Shown: positions 23,028 to 34,460 of the stretch, in pieces
Position numbering within the stretch: the stretch's first letter is position 1
How the letters are laid out: each line of letters begins with the position of its first letter
Assembly (NCBI RefSeq): GCF_001540865.1
Contig: NC_033621.1
Span: forward strand, 9,597,277-9,661,276
Origin: Ananas comosus
Lineage: Eukaryota > Streptophyta > Magnoliopsida > Poales > Bromeliaceae
Direction of reading: 5' to 3'
Length of the DNA stretch: 64,000 nt
Made by a program: the position numbers and the translations under genes
Notes under the pieces: model-generated
The model's input: only the letters and a program-made list of their open reading frames with translations
Told to the model about the DNA's origin: nothing
Database searches by the model: none

Positions 23028-25754
23028 CTGCAGAATTCAACCATTCAGAACAAGTAAAATGAGTAAACTAAATGTGAAAATAACCATCATTCAATTATCA
23101 AGAAATAACTATTCAAAAGTCTACAGTAGAAAATAAATTTTTGATTCACATATATGCTCAAGACACATAGTTGGTACGCATGCCACTTGCACATCTATGC
23201 AGTCCAACATAATACTGTAATGCGTCATACAATCATTTGAGACCCATAAAAAAGCAAAACAGTTGAAAAACAGTAGCTCAATAAGTATATGATTATGCCT
23301 TTTGCTCGAATTTCTGAGACACAAAGTCTGCTGAAACAAATTAAACAGATTAACATTTTCGGGAACTGAACTGACTGAAAGTGTGTCACAAAGACTGAAA
23401 AAAGACAGAGATATACATATGGTTTGGTCCAGTTCTACCATTCGGTTTGCCTGACTGGAACCACAAACAATTTGACAAACACCAACAAGAAGGCAAAAGA
23501 GGATAGCTTGTTCACAGTTAATAACTTAAATCAGAAAAACACTAAGCAAAAAAAAACCAACAAAAATCTTGCAAATCCAGTGGTTAAGGCTTAAAACAGG
23601 ACAAACTGATAGAAATAAAAGATTAGAACAGGCGACTGAATGGGAGAGGTGAAGATATTTTATTGGTTACTAAATCAGGATTCAGGAAAATCTTAATCAC
23701 TGGAAGATCAGTCTTTAGGACAAAGAGCATGGAAAAGGGGGGGGGGGGGGGTGTTGAAAATCTTCAAATGAAAAGAGTTCTTTTACTAATGAAAGAATTT
23801 GGTAGCACAAACCAATAAATTTTTAATGGAAATGAGGAGACAATCAGCAAAGGAACTAACTAAATTTCGAAGTGGGTTTCTAAACCACAAAACCTGACCT
23901 TAACCTAAGAGATTCTGAAGATGATGCAGCTGCTGGCATAAATACTAATTCCCAATATTGCTAGAGGACCTTGAAAACGGTCAAGAAGAGCTCCTTTCCA
24001 GCAAAATACAATGACATTCGACAGCACCGAGTCTCCGCTACCTTCAAATTGAGTGGGGCTTAAACTCTATCCTGGGTGGCTACGAGGGGGAAAATGCAAA
24101 AATGACAAGACTATATATCAGATTGGCTTACTGAGTTTAACAGAACCATAGAATACTGAATGAGAATCAGAGGTTAATATATATTTAATATAATATAAAA
24201 CATAAACATAGGATATATCAGAAGTTACCAAAACTGAACTGACCCCAAAAACAGATTTCTTTTTAATTGTATTCCTAACCGAACTGGACCACAAGTGAAA
24301 CCAAAACTGATTATTTAGTTTGGTTTGAGTCGATTTGGCCTTCAACTTCGGCTGAAATTAAAAATGCCACTAAATTCAATAGGATAAACTGATAATAATG
24401 CTACAAAAATAGTGTACGAAAGTGACATGAACACACACCCTGCGCAGGTACAAACTACAGTCATATTCTTTTCTTTGCTTCATTAGTACTTGATAAGAAT
24501 AAATACTATATATAGGTAATAATGAATGAAGAAATTGCAAAAGACATTTTTCTGGTTTCTTACTCTCCATTGAGTTGCAATTGTATAGGCCCAATACTAA
24601 TAATTTTTGTTAAAAGAGCAATTTGATAAGTTGACAAACTAGTTTAAGACTTAAGAGCTAATATCTTGAAAGAATGTGAAATTATTGAAGAAGTGTTGAA
24701 GTCCCTAAAAGGATGAATGATGCCTATATGTGCATAATTTCCACTAGTAGAGCCCTTGACTTAAGCTGAGTTCTCAATCCAAAAATAGAAAAAATAAAAA
24801 AATGCTGTCTACTTGAAGTGACCTACAATTGACGAGCTCGTAAATTTCTACAATCAATTATACCAAAACAACAAATGTGATACGGTATAGAAAATTGATT
24901 ACTTCAAAGTCTTCAGAGTAAACTGTGACTAGCAAGGATTTAATTAATTTAGAAGCTGCTACAGTGGATATTTTATATGCTTGGAAGCTCTAAAAAAGTT
25001 TAAATTTGCAATAAAATGTTACAAAAAAAAAAACCAAATCAAAGTAGGAAGTCCACAAATAGGATGATGTCAACTAAGGCAACCTTTCCAAACTCCATAG
25101 CAATAGTGAACATGAGACTACCAGTCTAAGGAAATACAGGGATCTGAGACTTCAAGTTTTGAATAATAAAGGGACTGAGATGGTTAACCAGTTGATGGGC
25201 TAAATCCAATTTTACACAGATCTGTAATTTAATTTGAACCATATGAATTAGGATAGAGATTCACTTTGTATAACAGAAATCTTCCTTCTAAGAATATTCA
25301 GCATGGCCTCTCATTTCTTGTTTGTTTATCAAAGAGAAAGCAATTGGACTAGTTAGAACCCTAATATTATATGAAGATTAGGATGATGTAGGTTGTGAAC
25401 TCATCAAACTAATAAAAGCCACAGTGCCATGCAAGTTGAACTTCACATCCATATTTATGTCAGGCATACATGAAAATGCAAAGGAACACCAGGAAATGCT
25501 TAAATTTACGAGCGTAGCTTTGCGAGAAGATCCATATATGGTTCAGGACATTTGTCAAATACATGGAAGAATGTCTAAAACCTTGTGGCCATCTCTACAT
25601 CTAACTATCAATCTTAGAAGACTGCCTAGCATTTGCCTCTGATCAAAACTAACTGACTAAAAATAGATATGATCATAACCTTTTTAAAGGGATTTGTAAG
25701 ACCTGGACAAGTATACCAAATTCCCACTTTTTTCTCCTCCTCTAATGATAGTTA

Positions 25755-26195
25755 AAGTGCCACCTTTAGAAGCCACAGCAATCATTTGTCTTGCCTCCAC
25801 AAAATAAGCTCAAATTAGCGCTACTCATAGAAAAAATAAACAATTCAATTCATCATCCTATCCAAAAACGTGAATCAAAAAATCATTAAAAACCCTTATT
25901 TGCTCTATTTTATACCCACTAATCAAGCAGGGACTCTCCCTTTCTTTAGTGAAAACAACCAACTGAACATGGCCTGTTTGTAGGAATCTCTCCTCAAAAC
26001 ATCAGAAAGGCGGCACCTTTAGCAGCCAATATCATGCCAAGTGATCAAAACAATGGCAACCAACCACTCATCTCTCACCCTCCACAAATTAAGTTCAAAT
26101 TAGTTCATCCTCCTATCAAGGATACACATGACAAAACCACTCAGAAACCCTTATTTGGTCTCTTTGGTATCCGTTAATCAAGCAAGTGCTCGCCC
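25755..26195. repeat. Diverged tandem duplication, about 240-bp period
   Basis: GCCACCTTTAGAAGCCA, CTCCACAAAATAAGCTCAAA, CATCCTATC and AACCCTTATTTG-TCT appear in order near 25758-25930. They appear again in order near 26010-26190. Confidence 0.6.
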
Positions 26196-26218
26196 TCTAC
26201 ACACACACTCCACCGCAG

Positions 26219-26392
26219 GTTTGCCGGAGAAGAGAGGAGGGGAGGAGGGAAGGGGAGAGGAGAGGGAAGAGCCCCAGATGTGGGCAACGACACACTGCAC
26301 TATAGGTTCGCCGGAGAAGAGAGGAGGGGAGGAGGAAGGGAGGGGAGAGGAGAGCGAAGAGCCCAGAAGGGGACAACGACCCCGGTGTGTGA
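26219..26392. repeat. Purine-rich tandem duplication, about 87-bp period
   Basis: GTT-GCCGGAGAAGAGAGGAGG starts at 26219 and again near 26306. Each is followed by GGAGAGGAGAG-GAAGAGCCC and GGGCAACGAC/GGACAACGAC. The second copy differs by small indels. Confidence 0.75.
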
Positions 26393-26738
26393 TAAGGTAC
26401 TGTGTACCCACGAGACACTAGTAGTTTTGGCTTATCATGCTCCTATTGTGTTTATAGCATGCTCTCTCTAATTCCATGGACCTAGCCCTATTCATAAGTA
26501 GGGATGAAACCGCCCACCAGTTACGAAATTTTAGAACTGCTCCCGCCTCCTGACAAAGTTTGAACCAGCACTAGAATCAGTCTGTCGGAACCAGCAATCC
26601 ACGGTTACAGAACTTCAAAACCTGTTTGGCCAAAATCTGAACCAAATCCGCAACCAGTCTACCAAGACCAGTTTTTAATTCCAGTTTCAAACTGGTTCAA
26701 ATCGGTATACCAACTTGGTTAACTATTTTGGCGACGCA

Positions 26739-26948
26739 AATCTGAGAAAGAGAGACCAAGAAAGGTGGCATAGAAGAGGGAGCAAGGGGAATGTTTGGAT
26801 TGGTGAAAAATCTGAGAAAGAGAGACCAAGAAAGGTGGCATAGAAGAGGGAGCAAGGGGAATGTTTGGATTGGTGAAAAATCTGAGAAAGAGAGACCAAG
26901 AAAGGTGGCATAGAAGAGGGAGCAAGGGGAATGTTTGGATTGGTGAAA
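26739..26948. repeat. Three near-perfect 70-bp tandem copies
   Basis: TCTGAGAAAGAGAGACCAAG starts at 26741, 26811 and 26881. Each copy ends ATGTTTGGATTGGTGAA. The copies appear identical by eye, so the array is young. A period of 70 shifts the frame, so the open frames over it are not coding. Confidence 0.9.
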
Positions 26949-27590
26949 CTATAATTCAAACGTAACTCATGCTCAGTGTAGGTACACCTTCACTTAAATT
27001 TTACTTTCATATTTTGTTTGCAATAATGTAAGCGCCTTCACCAAAATTAAATTCCAACACTTACATCATTTAATTTGATGACAGTCAAATTCTGAAAAAT
27101 AATAGCATAAAGTAATCTTTTCTAAAATTGGAATTTAATGATAAATTTTAATAATTAAGCAAAAAATAATCACGCAATAAATTTTGAAAAATTAGCACAA
27201 AATATTTTCCTTTTAAAACATAGCACTTAAATTTAGCCAACATAACACAAGTACAAAAAAAGAATTAAAATATGGAAAAAAGCATATCATAGTAACACAA
27301 ATTCTCAAAAATTAGCATAAAATACTATCTTTTGAAAAAATTAACACTTCAAACATCGGATACTATAATTAGATAATTACAACATAAATTTTAAAGGACA
27401 AGCACAAGAAAGCAATAAATTCTTAAAACTAGCACAAAAATTCTCTCCCCCCCAAAAAAAATCCATCTTGTATCTGACAAAATTGTGTGCTTCGTAAGGA
27501 TTCTATCATTTATAACCCAGTTAATCAAACTCCAATGTTCTACCAAGACATGAAAGGAAAAAAAATGTATTATATGGCTAATATGCCTAC

Positions 27591-27680
27591 CCAATAACAA
27601 TCAATGAGTCCTGACCCGTCAAATGATGTCGACTGGTAGCACCGAAGGTGAGGAGGAAGAGATCTAGATTTGTCCATAAC
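27591..27680 (-). other. Candidate FRS 5' UTR exon with upstream ORF
   Basis: On the - strand a 90-base segment sits between acceptor TTCAATTCACAG and donor GG/GTAGGC. It has an ATG three bases in and stays open to its end (29 codons starting MDKSRSLPPHLRCYQ). Joined to the main exon at 23027, this frame would run four more codons and stop at TAA two bases before the FRS ATG. Confidence 0.38.
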
Positions 27681-28617
27681 CTGTGAATTGAAGAGGGAAG
27701 TTTTGCATATTAATGGTGCCAAAGATGCAAAGATTTTATTCGTGTTTGTTAGCATGAATTCATAGGAAACTCCCTCTTATCTTCATCTCCTAACTCATTA
27801 AATTTGGTTTGAATCTTGTCCTTTATCTCAGGTCAGTGCACCAATGTTTATATCCAAAACTTAATAAGCTATGAAACTTATGCAAGGATGAAATTAGGGC
27901 GGAAAAATTGTAAATTGTGAGATATAATTTTGAACCCAGGACACAAAAAAGAATCAACAAGCTGTATGCCATAGGAGCCTTGGAAAAGTTTTCTTAATGT
28001 AAAGCTAGAAGTGAGGCAGGAGATGCGCCATTTGGTTTCGGCTTTCATTGCATCAGGTGAATATTAGTTATAGAACTAAATAAAAAGCAGTAAAATCACT
28101 TCATTAGCTGCTTATTTGGCGAGAGCATCTAGGCATATCACATTATACGAGTCAGAAAAAAAATCAATAACCTAATTATGTTGGGAATGTTGGTCCGAAC
28201 ATCTAGGCAGATGCTGACAACAATTTTCACATGTAACCTTTATGCTAACTAGTCAAGTAGAATAGCACATCACTATTGTTCATCGAGACCAATCGCATAT
28301 CTCCATCAATCAAAGCAGTGTAGACTGAGCAGAACCATATAAATCCCTATCTTCTCCTCTTCTATGTATCAAGAAACGATTTTAAAATCAATGCCCTGAC
28401 AGAGCTGACAGAAAGAGGAGACACATGAGAAGCAAGTGAATTTGCCAGATTGCTTAATAGTCTATAATCTGACGACACATATAACGAGGAAGAAGCGTAT
28501 TAAAGGCCAATAGCTTGTAGCACGATCATGTATTCTTTATGGAGATTACCATGAACAAAACATAAGGAAGAGGCAGAGTATAAACTTAAGATAGAATGAC
28601 TTGTCGTTTTATCTCAC

Positions 28618-28685
28618 CAGAGAATGTTGCAGCAGGTCTTTGACAATGTAGAGTTTCACGGACTTCTCCCTCAGAAAATAGCCGT
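28618..28685 (-). other. Candidate FRS 5' UTR exon
   Basis: On the - strand, acceptor TCGTTACAG and donor CTG/GTGAGA bound 68 bases less AT-rich than their surroundings. The position fits a leader exon between the 29.5-kb promoter and the 27.6-kb exon. Confidence 0.38.
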
Positions 28686-28689
28686 CTGT

Positions 28690-29444
28690 AACGAAAAGTG
28701 AAAGACTAATCAACATAGTAGTAAAATAAATTAAAATTACATGTTTCCAAGGTAGAACATAGATAATCTGATGTAGATGTACTTTAGCTAGACAAACAAT
28801 TTTATAGAAACTAGAAAATTGGCAAAAGAGTGAATATTGCAAATTTGCAACTGTCACTGCAGTTGCAACAGTTTTGAGATTGTTTACTCCATGAAGGCCA
28901 ATAGCTGATGAGAACTGAGAAAGAAAAATATGATATCTACAGAATGAGCAAGATACAGCAGCATTATTATAAAAATATTAAAATGGCACAGGTAAAACAG
29001 GTAGTTAGCTTGGAAAAAAAAAAAAAAATCTTCTTCTTGATACGGAAGCCACGAAACTCTCTTTATCTTCCTGTCCAAACATTAACAAAAGAGAATATAT
29101 AGGCAGAAATATACAAGGCTTTATATATTTACAAAGTGAAAATATGGCGTCGATGATACAAATGAGAATAAACACGCCCTAATTGCTGATCATGTCTCAT
29201 CGTTCTTCAACTACCAATATAAGCACTGCTTCAATTTCAGAGAAGAGTACAAATCCTCTACATCCTCCATCTGAAGCCAACTTCATAAACTCAACCAGGG
29301 CTTCGATTTGTGATCAAAGCATAACTTATTTTACAAAGATTATTTTGATACCAATATCTCCAATTTTAGTATCAAAACAGAAAACAAACCTATGCTGATG
29401 AAATAGCTCTATAATGGCATGAGAGAGAGAGAGAGAGGGATTAC
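28690..29444. other. Non-coding stretch between candidate leader exons
   Basis: AT-rich, with an A15 run near 29016 and a GA microsatellite at 29421-29438. No gene is seen on either strand. Confidence 0.4.
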
Positions 29445-29700
29445 CGTTAGATGAGGAATCAAGGGCTCAGAGATTGCGAGAAGCACCGTCCACAACCTCC
29501 GCCTCCTCGCTGCTGAGAGAGAGAGAGAGAGAGAGAGAGAAACCCTAGCGCGCTAGGGTTGCATGCGGCGGCGGAGGAGGGAGGAAGAGAGAGACCGCAC
29601 CGCGCTAGGGTTTCATGCGGCGGCGTGACGAGGTAGGGGAGAGAGAGAAACCCTACCCTAGAAGCGCGCTAGGGCTTCATATGTGCGGTGGGATAGCGAG
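29445..29700 (-). promoter_or_regulatory. Candidate FRS first leader exon and promoter-proximal region
   Basis: It is GC-rich, with a GA/CT microsatellite (29516-29541) and a donor-like CG/GTAATC at its - strand end. The 20-bp palindrome AACCCTAGCGCGCTAGGGTT lies near 29541-29560. GCGCGCTAGGG-TTCAT recurs at about 29600 and 29660. AAACCCTA is the plant telobox, frequent in 5' leaders. No TATA box can be assigned with confidence. Confidence 0.45.
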
Positions 29701-30616
29701 GAGAGGAGCGATTTCATGGGGATCGGGGTTTACGAGAGGGATCGGGGCAGATGAGTCCGCGCAGAGGGAGACGGGTGAGTCGTCGGCGGAACCGGACTTT
29801 GACTTCGCCCGTTTATTTCTAATTATGCTAGCTTGTTTGAATGCACAGTAAAAAAAAAAAAAAAAAAAGTGTTTTTGGAGTCTAAATATTATAGTTTTGG
29901 TCCAAATTATAAATAAAAATTTTTGTAACTTTAAAAAATTTCACAGATTTATTTTAAAATCCGTTTGGATATATATTACACAATTCTATAGGATTTTTGA
30001 TAATTTTTTAAAATTAGTCTTGAGGGAGCTATTAAATAATTTTAAATTTGAAAAATAAAATTTTAAAGATATCTAAAAATAAAATAGTTTGATATTCTTT
30101 AATTAATTCAAGCTTGTTTGGCTAAGCTTCATGTTTCAGACATTGGCTTTCTATAATGGAAGCTACTGGGAAAAAATGAAATCGGATGATTCCTTCAAAA
30201 TGGAACCTATTGAGAAAAAAAAAAATCTGGTGATTCCTTCTTTACATATTGGAGGAGAAAAAAAAAAATGGAGCGTCACTTCTCCGGCCATCGCAAGTCG
30301 AGGGGCTAGAGAAAATCGGGGTAAGAAAATGTCGGCCGAGGTTAGTGTGGCGGCGGCGGCCAAGGTGACTGTGACTGCTGCGGCGGTGGGAGAGATGAGT
30401 GCAGCAGCGGCGGTGGCCGAAATAAGTGCGGCGGCGGCGGCGGCTGAGGTAAGAGCAGCGGCAGCAGCGGTGGGATGGTTGGGAGTTGTGGAGAGGGCAA
30501 CGGGAGGGAGATCAGAGATGAGAGGGAGGAAGTTGGGCGAGTCGGGGAGGTGACCCGAAAAATATTGTAAGATTTTTTAGAGAAAATAGTAGATTTTAGT
30601 TTTACAATATTTTTTC
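29700..30616. other. Upstream flank with GCG-repeat low-complexity frame
   Basis: Bases 30320-30480 carry GCGGCG/GCAGCG triplet repeats that give a 140-codon Ala/Val-rich frame at 30131-30553. The frame has no motif and looks like microsatellite translation. The remainder is AT-rich. Confidence 0.5.
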
Positions 30617-31346
30617 GGCTCCGTTTGGTTCGGAAATTAGTAGGAACTATTTATACCGGGAATAGGTACAAGTATGAATTTTTGTAAGAATAAATGTATT
30701 TTTTTGTTTGGATGAAAATGTGAGTATAAGCTGGAACTAGAAAAATTGTGTTTAGATGGTTATTGGGAATAAGAGAAATAGTTGTTGGTTATAAATAGAA
30801 AATAATGATATTACCCCTATAATTGAATTTAAAATTTAAAATTTTAAACTTATAATTTTAAATTGAAAATTGAAAATTTTAACTTTTAAATTTTAAAAAT
30901 TGAAATTAAATTTTAAATTTTCAAAATTTTAATTTTAAATATCAAATTTTAAATTTAAGACAAATTTAAATTTCAAAGATATAAAATAGCAAATTTAAAA
31001 TTTAAAAACTAAAAATATCAAATTTAAAATTTAAAATTTAAAAATATCAAATTTAAAATTTAAACTTTAAAATTTATAATTTTAAATTATAAATTTAAAT
31101 TTTAAAATTATAAATTTTAAAAATTAAATTTAAATTTAAATTTAAAATAAAAATCTCTCTCTCTATCTACCGGGGGTGCTCTCTCTCTCTCTCTCTCTCT
31201 CTCTACCCGGGGTGGGAACAACTTGTTCTCACCCCTTGTTCCACCCTAGGTGGGAACAACTTGTTTCCACCTCCCAAAATTTTGTTTGGGTATAAAGGGG
31301 GGGATAACCCCTTATCTTCCCTTTTGTATCCGAGCCAAACGCCACC
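30617..31346. mobile_element. AT-cored MITE-like element
   Basis: The ends GGCTCCGTTTGGTTCGG and CCGAGCCAAACGCCACC are imperfect inverted repeats. The core is an AAATTTTAAA tract plus a CT microsatellite (31155-31204). A clear target duplication was not found. Confidence 0.5.
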
Positions 31347-31499
31347 TTAATAAGGTATAGTTTAACTATACCCTATTTTATTGGTGTGTTTTTGAACCAT
31401 CCAAACAGCTTTTAGAAAAATTTTTCCTACACCTATAGCATAGTTATACTATGCTCCAAAAAAATGAGCATCTAAACATGCCTTTAATATACAGTAATT

Positions 31500-31728
31500 A
31501 GAGTCTGGCTACTATACTATTAATAGAACCAAGCACTATGTGCTATCGAGTTTTCCGCCGTTAAATTTATCCTTTTTACCATTTCCACCCATTAGATCAT
31601 ATTATTCAACCACTACTCACTCAACCCTAGAGGACCACTATCAGCCTAACTGCATATCCTTCATCCAAGAGTTGAAAATCTAATAGCACTAATGACTTGG
31701 TGCTATTAATAGTATAGTAACCTAATTC
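31500..31728. mobile_element. hAT-type MITE (TSD CAGTAATT)
   Basis: The inverted ends contain GGCTACTATACTATTAATAG and its complement CTATTAATAGTATAGTAACC. An 8-bp duplication CAGTAATT lies at 31492-31499 and 31729-31736, as expected of hAT elements. A second member is the target broken by the insertion stack at 38.85-45.24 kb. Confidence 0.75.
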
Positions 31729-31753
31729 CAGTAATTGAACTTCATTAGACTAA

Positions 31754-32289
31754 GGGTGTGTTTGGTTCGAAGTCGGAGTCGAAATCGGAATCGAAATAAA
31801 AATAAGCTGGAATCGGAATTAGAATGACTCATTACCTAATTCTGTTTAGTTCATCACCTGAATCGGAATCAGAATAAATCATTTTCATTGTTGGTGTTTG
31901 GTTCAGGTGGATATAAAAAACGTAATCAAATTAATATACTAACATTATCTTTATAATATATTAATTTAAATTCAAATTCATAAGTTAGATTTGAAATACT
32001 TGATTAAATTTTAATTTTTAATTTAAGTTCAAATTAAAATTTAAAATTATATGTTTAATTTTTAAATTTTAACTCATATTTTAATTAAAAAAGTTGAAAA
32101 AATAAATTTAATCCGAATAAATATCCATTCCGTCCAGATTCAACTTCCAATCCGGCCTCCTGGGCCAGATTGAAAAAAGAGGTGATTGGGGATCACGGAA
32201 TGGAACTCCCGTGTATCAAACACCCACAAACGGATTCACACATTCCGATTCCGATTCCAGGGTAAAAAAGAAGCGAACCAAACACACCC
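31754..32289. mobile_element. Tourist-like (PIF/Harbinger) MITE, TSD TAA
   Basis: The ends GGGTGTGTTTGGTTCG and CGAACCAAACACACCC are perfect inverted repeats flanked by TAA at 31751-31753 and 32290-32292. Next to both ends lie short GGAATCG/CGATTCC repeats. It is 536 bases long, with no transposase. Confidence 0.85.
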
Positions 32290-32849
32290 TAAGTTTGATT
32301 TAGAAGGTATAAAATGTAATTATTTGTAAAAACAAATTTCGATAAAAAAAGAAAACTTTTTATTGTATTTGGTTTATAGAGGATAAAAAATAGTTTTCCA
32401 TCTGGTTGAAAGGAAAAAAAATTATATTTTCTTGATTTGATAGGAAAAAATGAATGAAAAGAGTTTCACGTAGTTTAAACTTTCGTTTTTAGTCGAAAAT
32501 CAACAGGAAACAGAAGTACTCTATTTTTCTCAAATCTGTAAAAATAATTTACAAGAATTTTTTTAGGGCTAAATAAATATAAAAAAAATAATTTTTCAAG
32601 TCGAAAAATAATTTTCTATATGTTTTACGACCAACGAATCACGCCCTCAGTCATTTTTGACCTACACGAACCAAACATTTGAACTTAATCAAGACATCTA
32701 ACCTTGAGTCTGATTTCATAAGTTGTAATCCTAAATTCAAGAGAATTTGCTTTTAGACCCAAAAAAGAAAGAGAAAATCAAAAATCAACATTACATATTT
32801 ATGAACCATTTTAGTACGGTTAGCAAGTTTTGTGAAAAATGAAGAGTAC

Positions 32850-33125
32850 GTATATAACTTCAAATTGCCCCAGTGTGGTTTAACTCATTTTTACTTTGTC
32901 ATTCCATAGTTCAAAAGATTGCACCTTTTCTTTCTGTGATTTAATTTGTATTTTATGAAAAAATTCTATATCAAATAGGATGGCAAAGAGAAACTTTTTT
33001 TGAAAACTATAGAGGGCAAAGTAAAAAATGCGCTATACAGTATAATTAAAGTGTAATTTTTTGAACCGTAAAGTGGCAAAGTAAAAATAAGTTACACCAT
33101 AGAGGGGCAATTTGAAATTTTCCCA
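32850..33125. mobile_element. Degraded Mutator-like MITE
   Basis: ACTTCAAATTGCCCC on the left and GGGGCAATTTGAAATTTTCC on the right are inverted. The arms continue over TTTTTACTTTG/CAAAGTAAAAA. The style matches 3630-3983, but the left tip is missing. Confidence 0.55.
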
Positions 33126-33365
33126 AAAAATCAAGCCCAAATAGGAATCCGATATCATTTGACCCATCTAGTTTCGGTTCAGTTCGGTTCGATTATCTAA
33201 AAGAGACCATACAGGTTTATAGGGAGCCCAACATGGCAACATGGGCTAATTTGAATTGGGAACTTCATAAGATTCGCCTCGTTTGTTTTTCTAAGGTTCT
33301 CTCGACTCTCTAATTAATTCTAAATTTCCTTACTAATAGTTTGGTTGGTTTTTTATTAATAAATA

Positions 33366-33475
33366 ATCGTGCCATGATGATTGGAAAAGTTGTGAGAACT
33401 ATTCAACGCGACACTAATAATCGTGCCATGATGATTGGAAAAGTTGTGAGAACTATTCAACGCGACACTAATAAG
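33366..33475 (+). repeat. Perfect 54-bp tandem duplication
   Basis: The unit beginning TCGTGCCATGATGATTGGAA occurs at 33367 and 33421 without visible change. It is 18 codons long and keeps an open frame (61 aa from 33341). The product is not recognised, so coding is unproven. Confidence 0.85.
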
Positions 33476-33939
33476 GTGTTTGAAATAAGTTATCCTCCAT
33501 TAATTGTTGTGGTTATAGACAACTAAATTGAAGTAAAAGACATAGGGCAATATAGAAGGCGAAGGTAATATCATCTGTCTCTAGTTAGGGCTAAACTCTG
33601 GGCCGAAGTATCTCGAGTGAGTATGCGACTAAAGACAACCATTAAAGAGAGATCCATGATATTTCGTATCATTAAAATTAGGTCGAAATCACGAATTTTG
33701 TCATAAAATATAATCAATTATACTTTGGCACAATTGTGAACAAATTTAAACTATATTTGGACTTAAATCTATGTATAAAAATTTACTATCTATTGTTTAT
33801 ATTAAAGAGTACACAATTCTGCATTGTGGAATTTTGTATGTAGAGTTGTTCTATTTGAAAGAGAATTATATGATCTCGTTTGTAATTTTAACAATTTTAA
33901 CATATACCTTTAGAAATAGTGGTACTACTTAATCTGAAG

Positions 33940-34460
33940 GCTACACATCTATATCTATATCTATATCGATATCTATACCTCTATATTATTCCCCATAGAA
34001 TTTGCCACATGACAGTTTCTCCTTCACCCGTGCCTTCTCCCCCCTTCTTATTCCTTGATACTTCGTCTGTCCATTCTCCATCTCCGCCCGATGCTTCATT
34101 TTTCCATCCGTCACTTTCCATCTATACTTCTATATTATTCCCCATAGAATTTGCCACATGGCAGTTTCTCCTTCACCCTTGTTTTCTTCTCCATTCTCAT
34201 TCCCTGATGCTTCGTTTCCCCCGCTCACTCACTTTCCATCTATACCTCTATATTATTCTCCATAGACTTTGCCATCTATACTTCTATATTATTCCCTATA
34301 GAATTTGCCACATGGCAGTTTCTCCTTCACCTTTGTCTTCTCCCCTATTCTCATTCCCTAATATTTCGTTTTTCCACTCCCCATCTTTGCCCGATATTTC
34401 GTCTTTTCACCCACCCACTTTCCATCTATACCTCTATATTATTCTCCATAGACTTGGAGT
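33940..34460. repeat. Irregular tandem array with CTATA-TATTATTC units
   Basis: The block CCTCTATATTATTC-CCATAGA-TTTGCCA-CATGGCAG followed by TTTCTCCTTCACC recurs about four times with units of roughly 60 to 190 bases. A 194-codon frame crosses it only because stop codons are rare in the pyrimidine-rich units. Confidence 0.7.

Larger units (their letters stand above)
23028..27590 (-). other. Probable 5' UTR intron of FRS, filled with repeats
   Basis: No protein is supported on either strand. Contents include a G17 run near 23738 and GAACTGG/AACCAGTT-type repeat remnants (24120-24360, 26500-26720). The tandem repeats are listed separately. If the upstream exons are right, this is one 4.6-kb intron. 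Confidence 0.4.

Noticed and set aside
23011..23040. Ten extra FRS codons upstream of the ATG
   Set aside because: The extension begins with TTG and contains a splice acceptor (CTGCAG), so it is more likely UTR and intron.
29541..29560. Interstitial telomere repeat
   Set aside because: Only single AACCCTA units arranged as a palindrome, not a tandem TTTAGGG array.
30131..30553. 140-codon Ala/Val-rich frame
   Set aside because: Driven by GCG/GCA triplet repeats; no recognisable domain.
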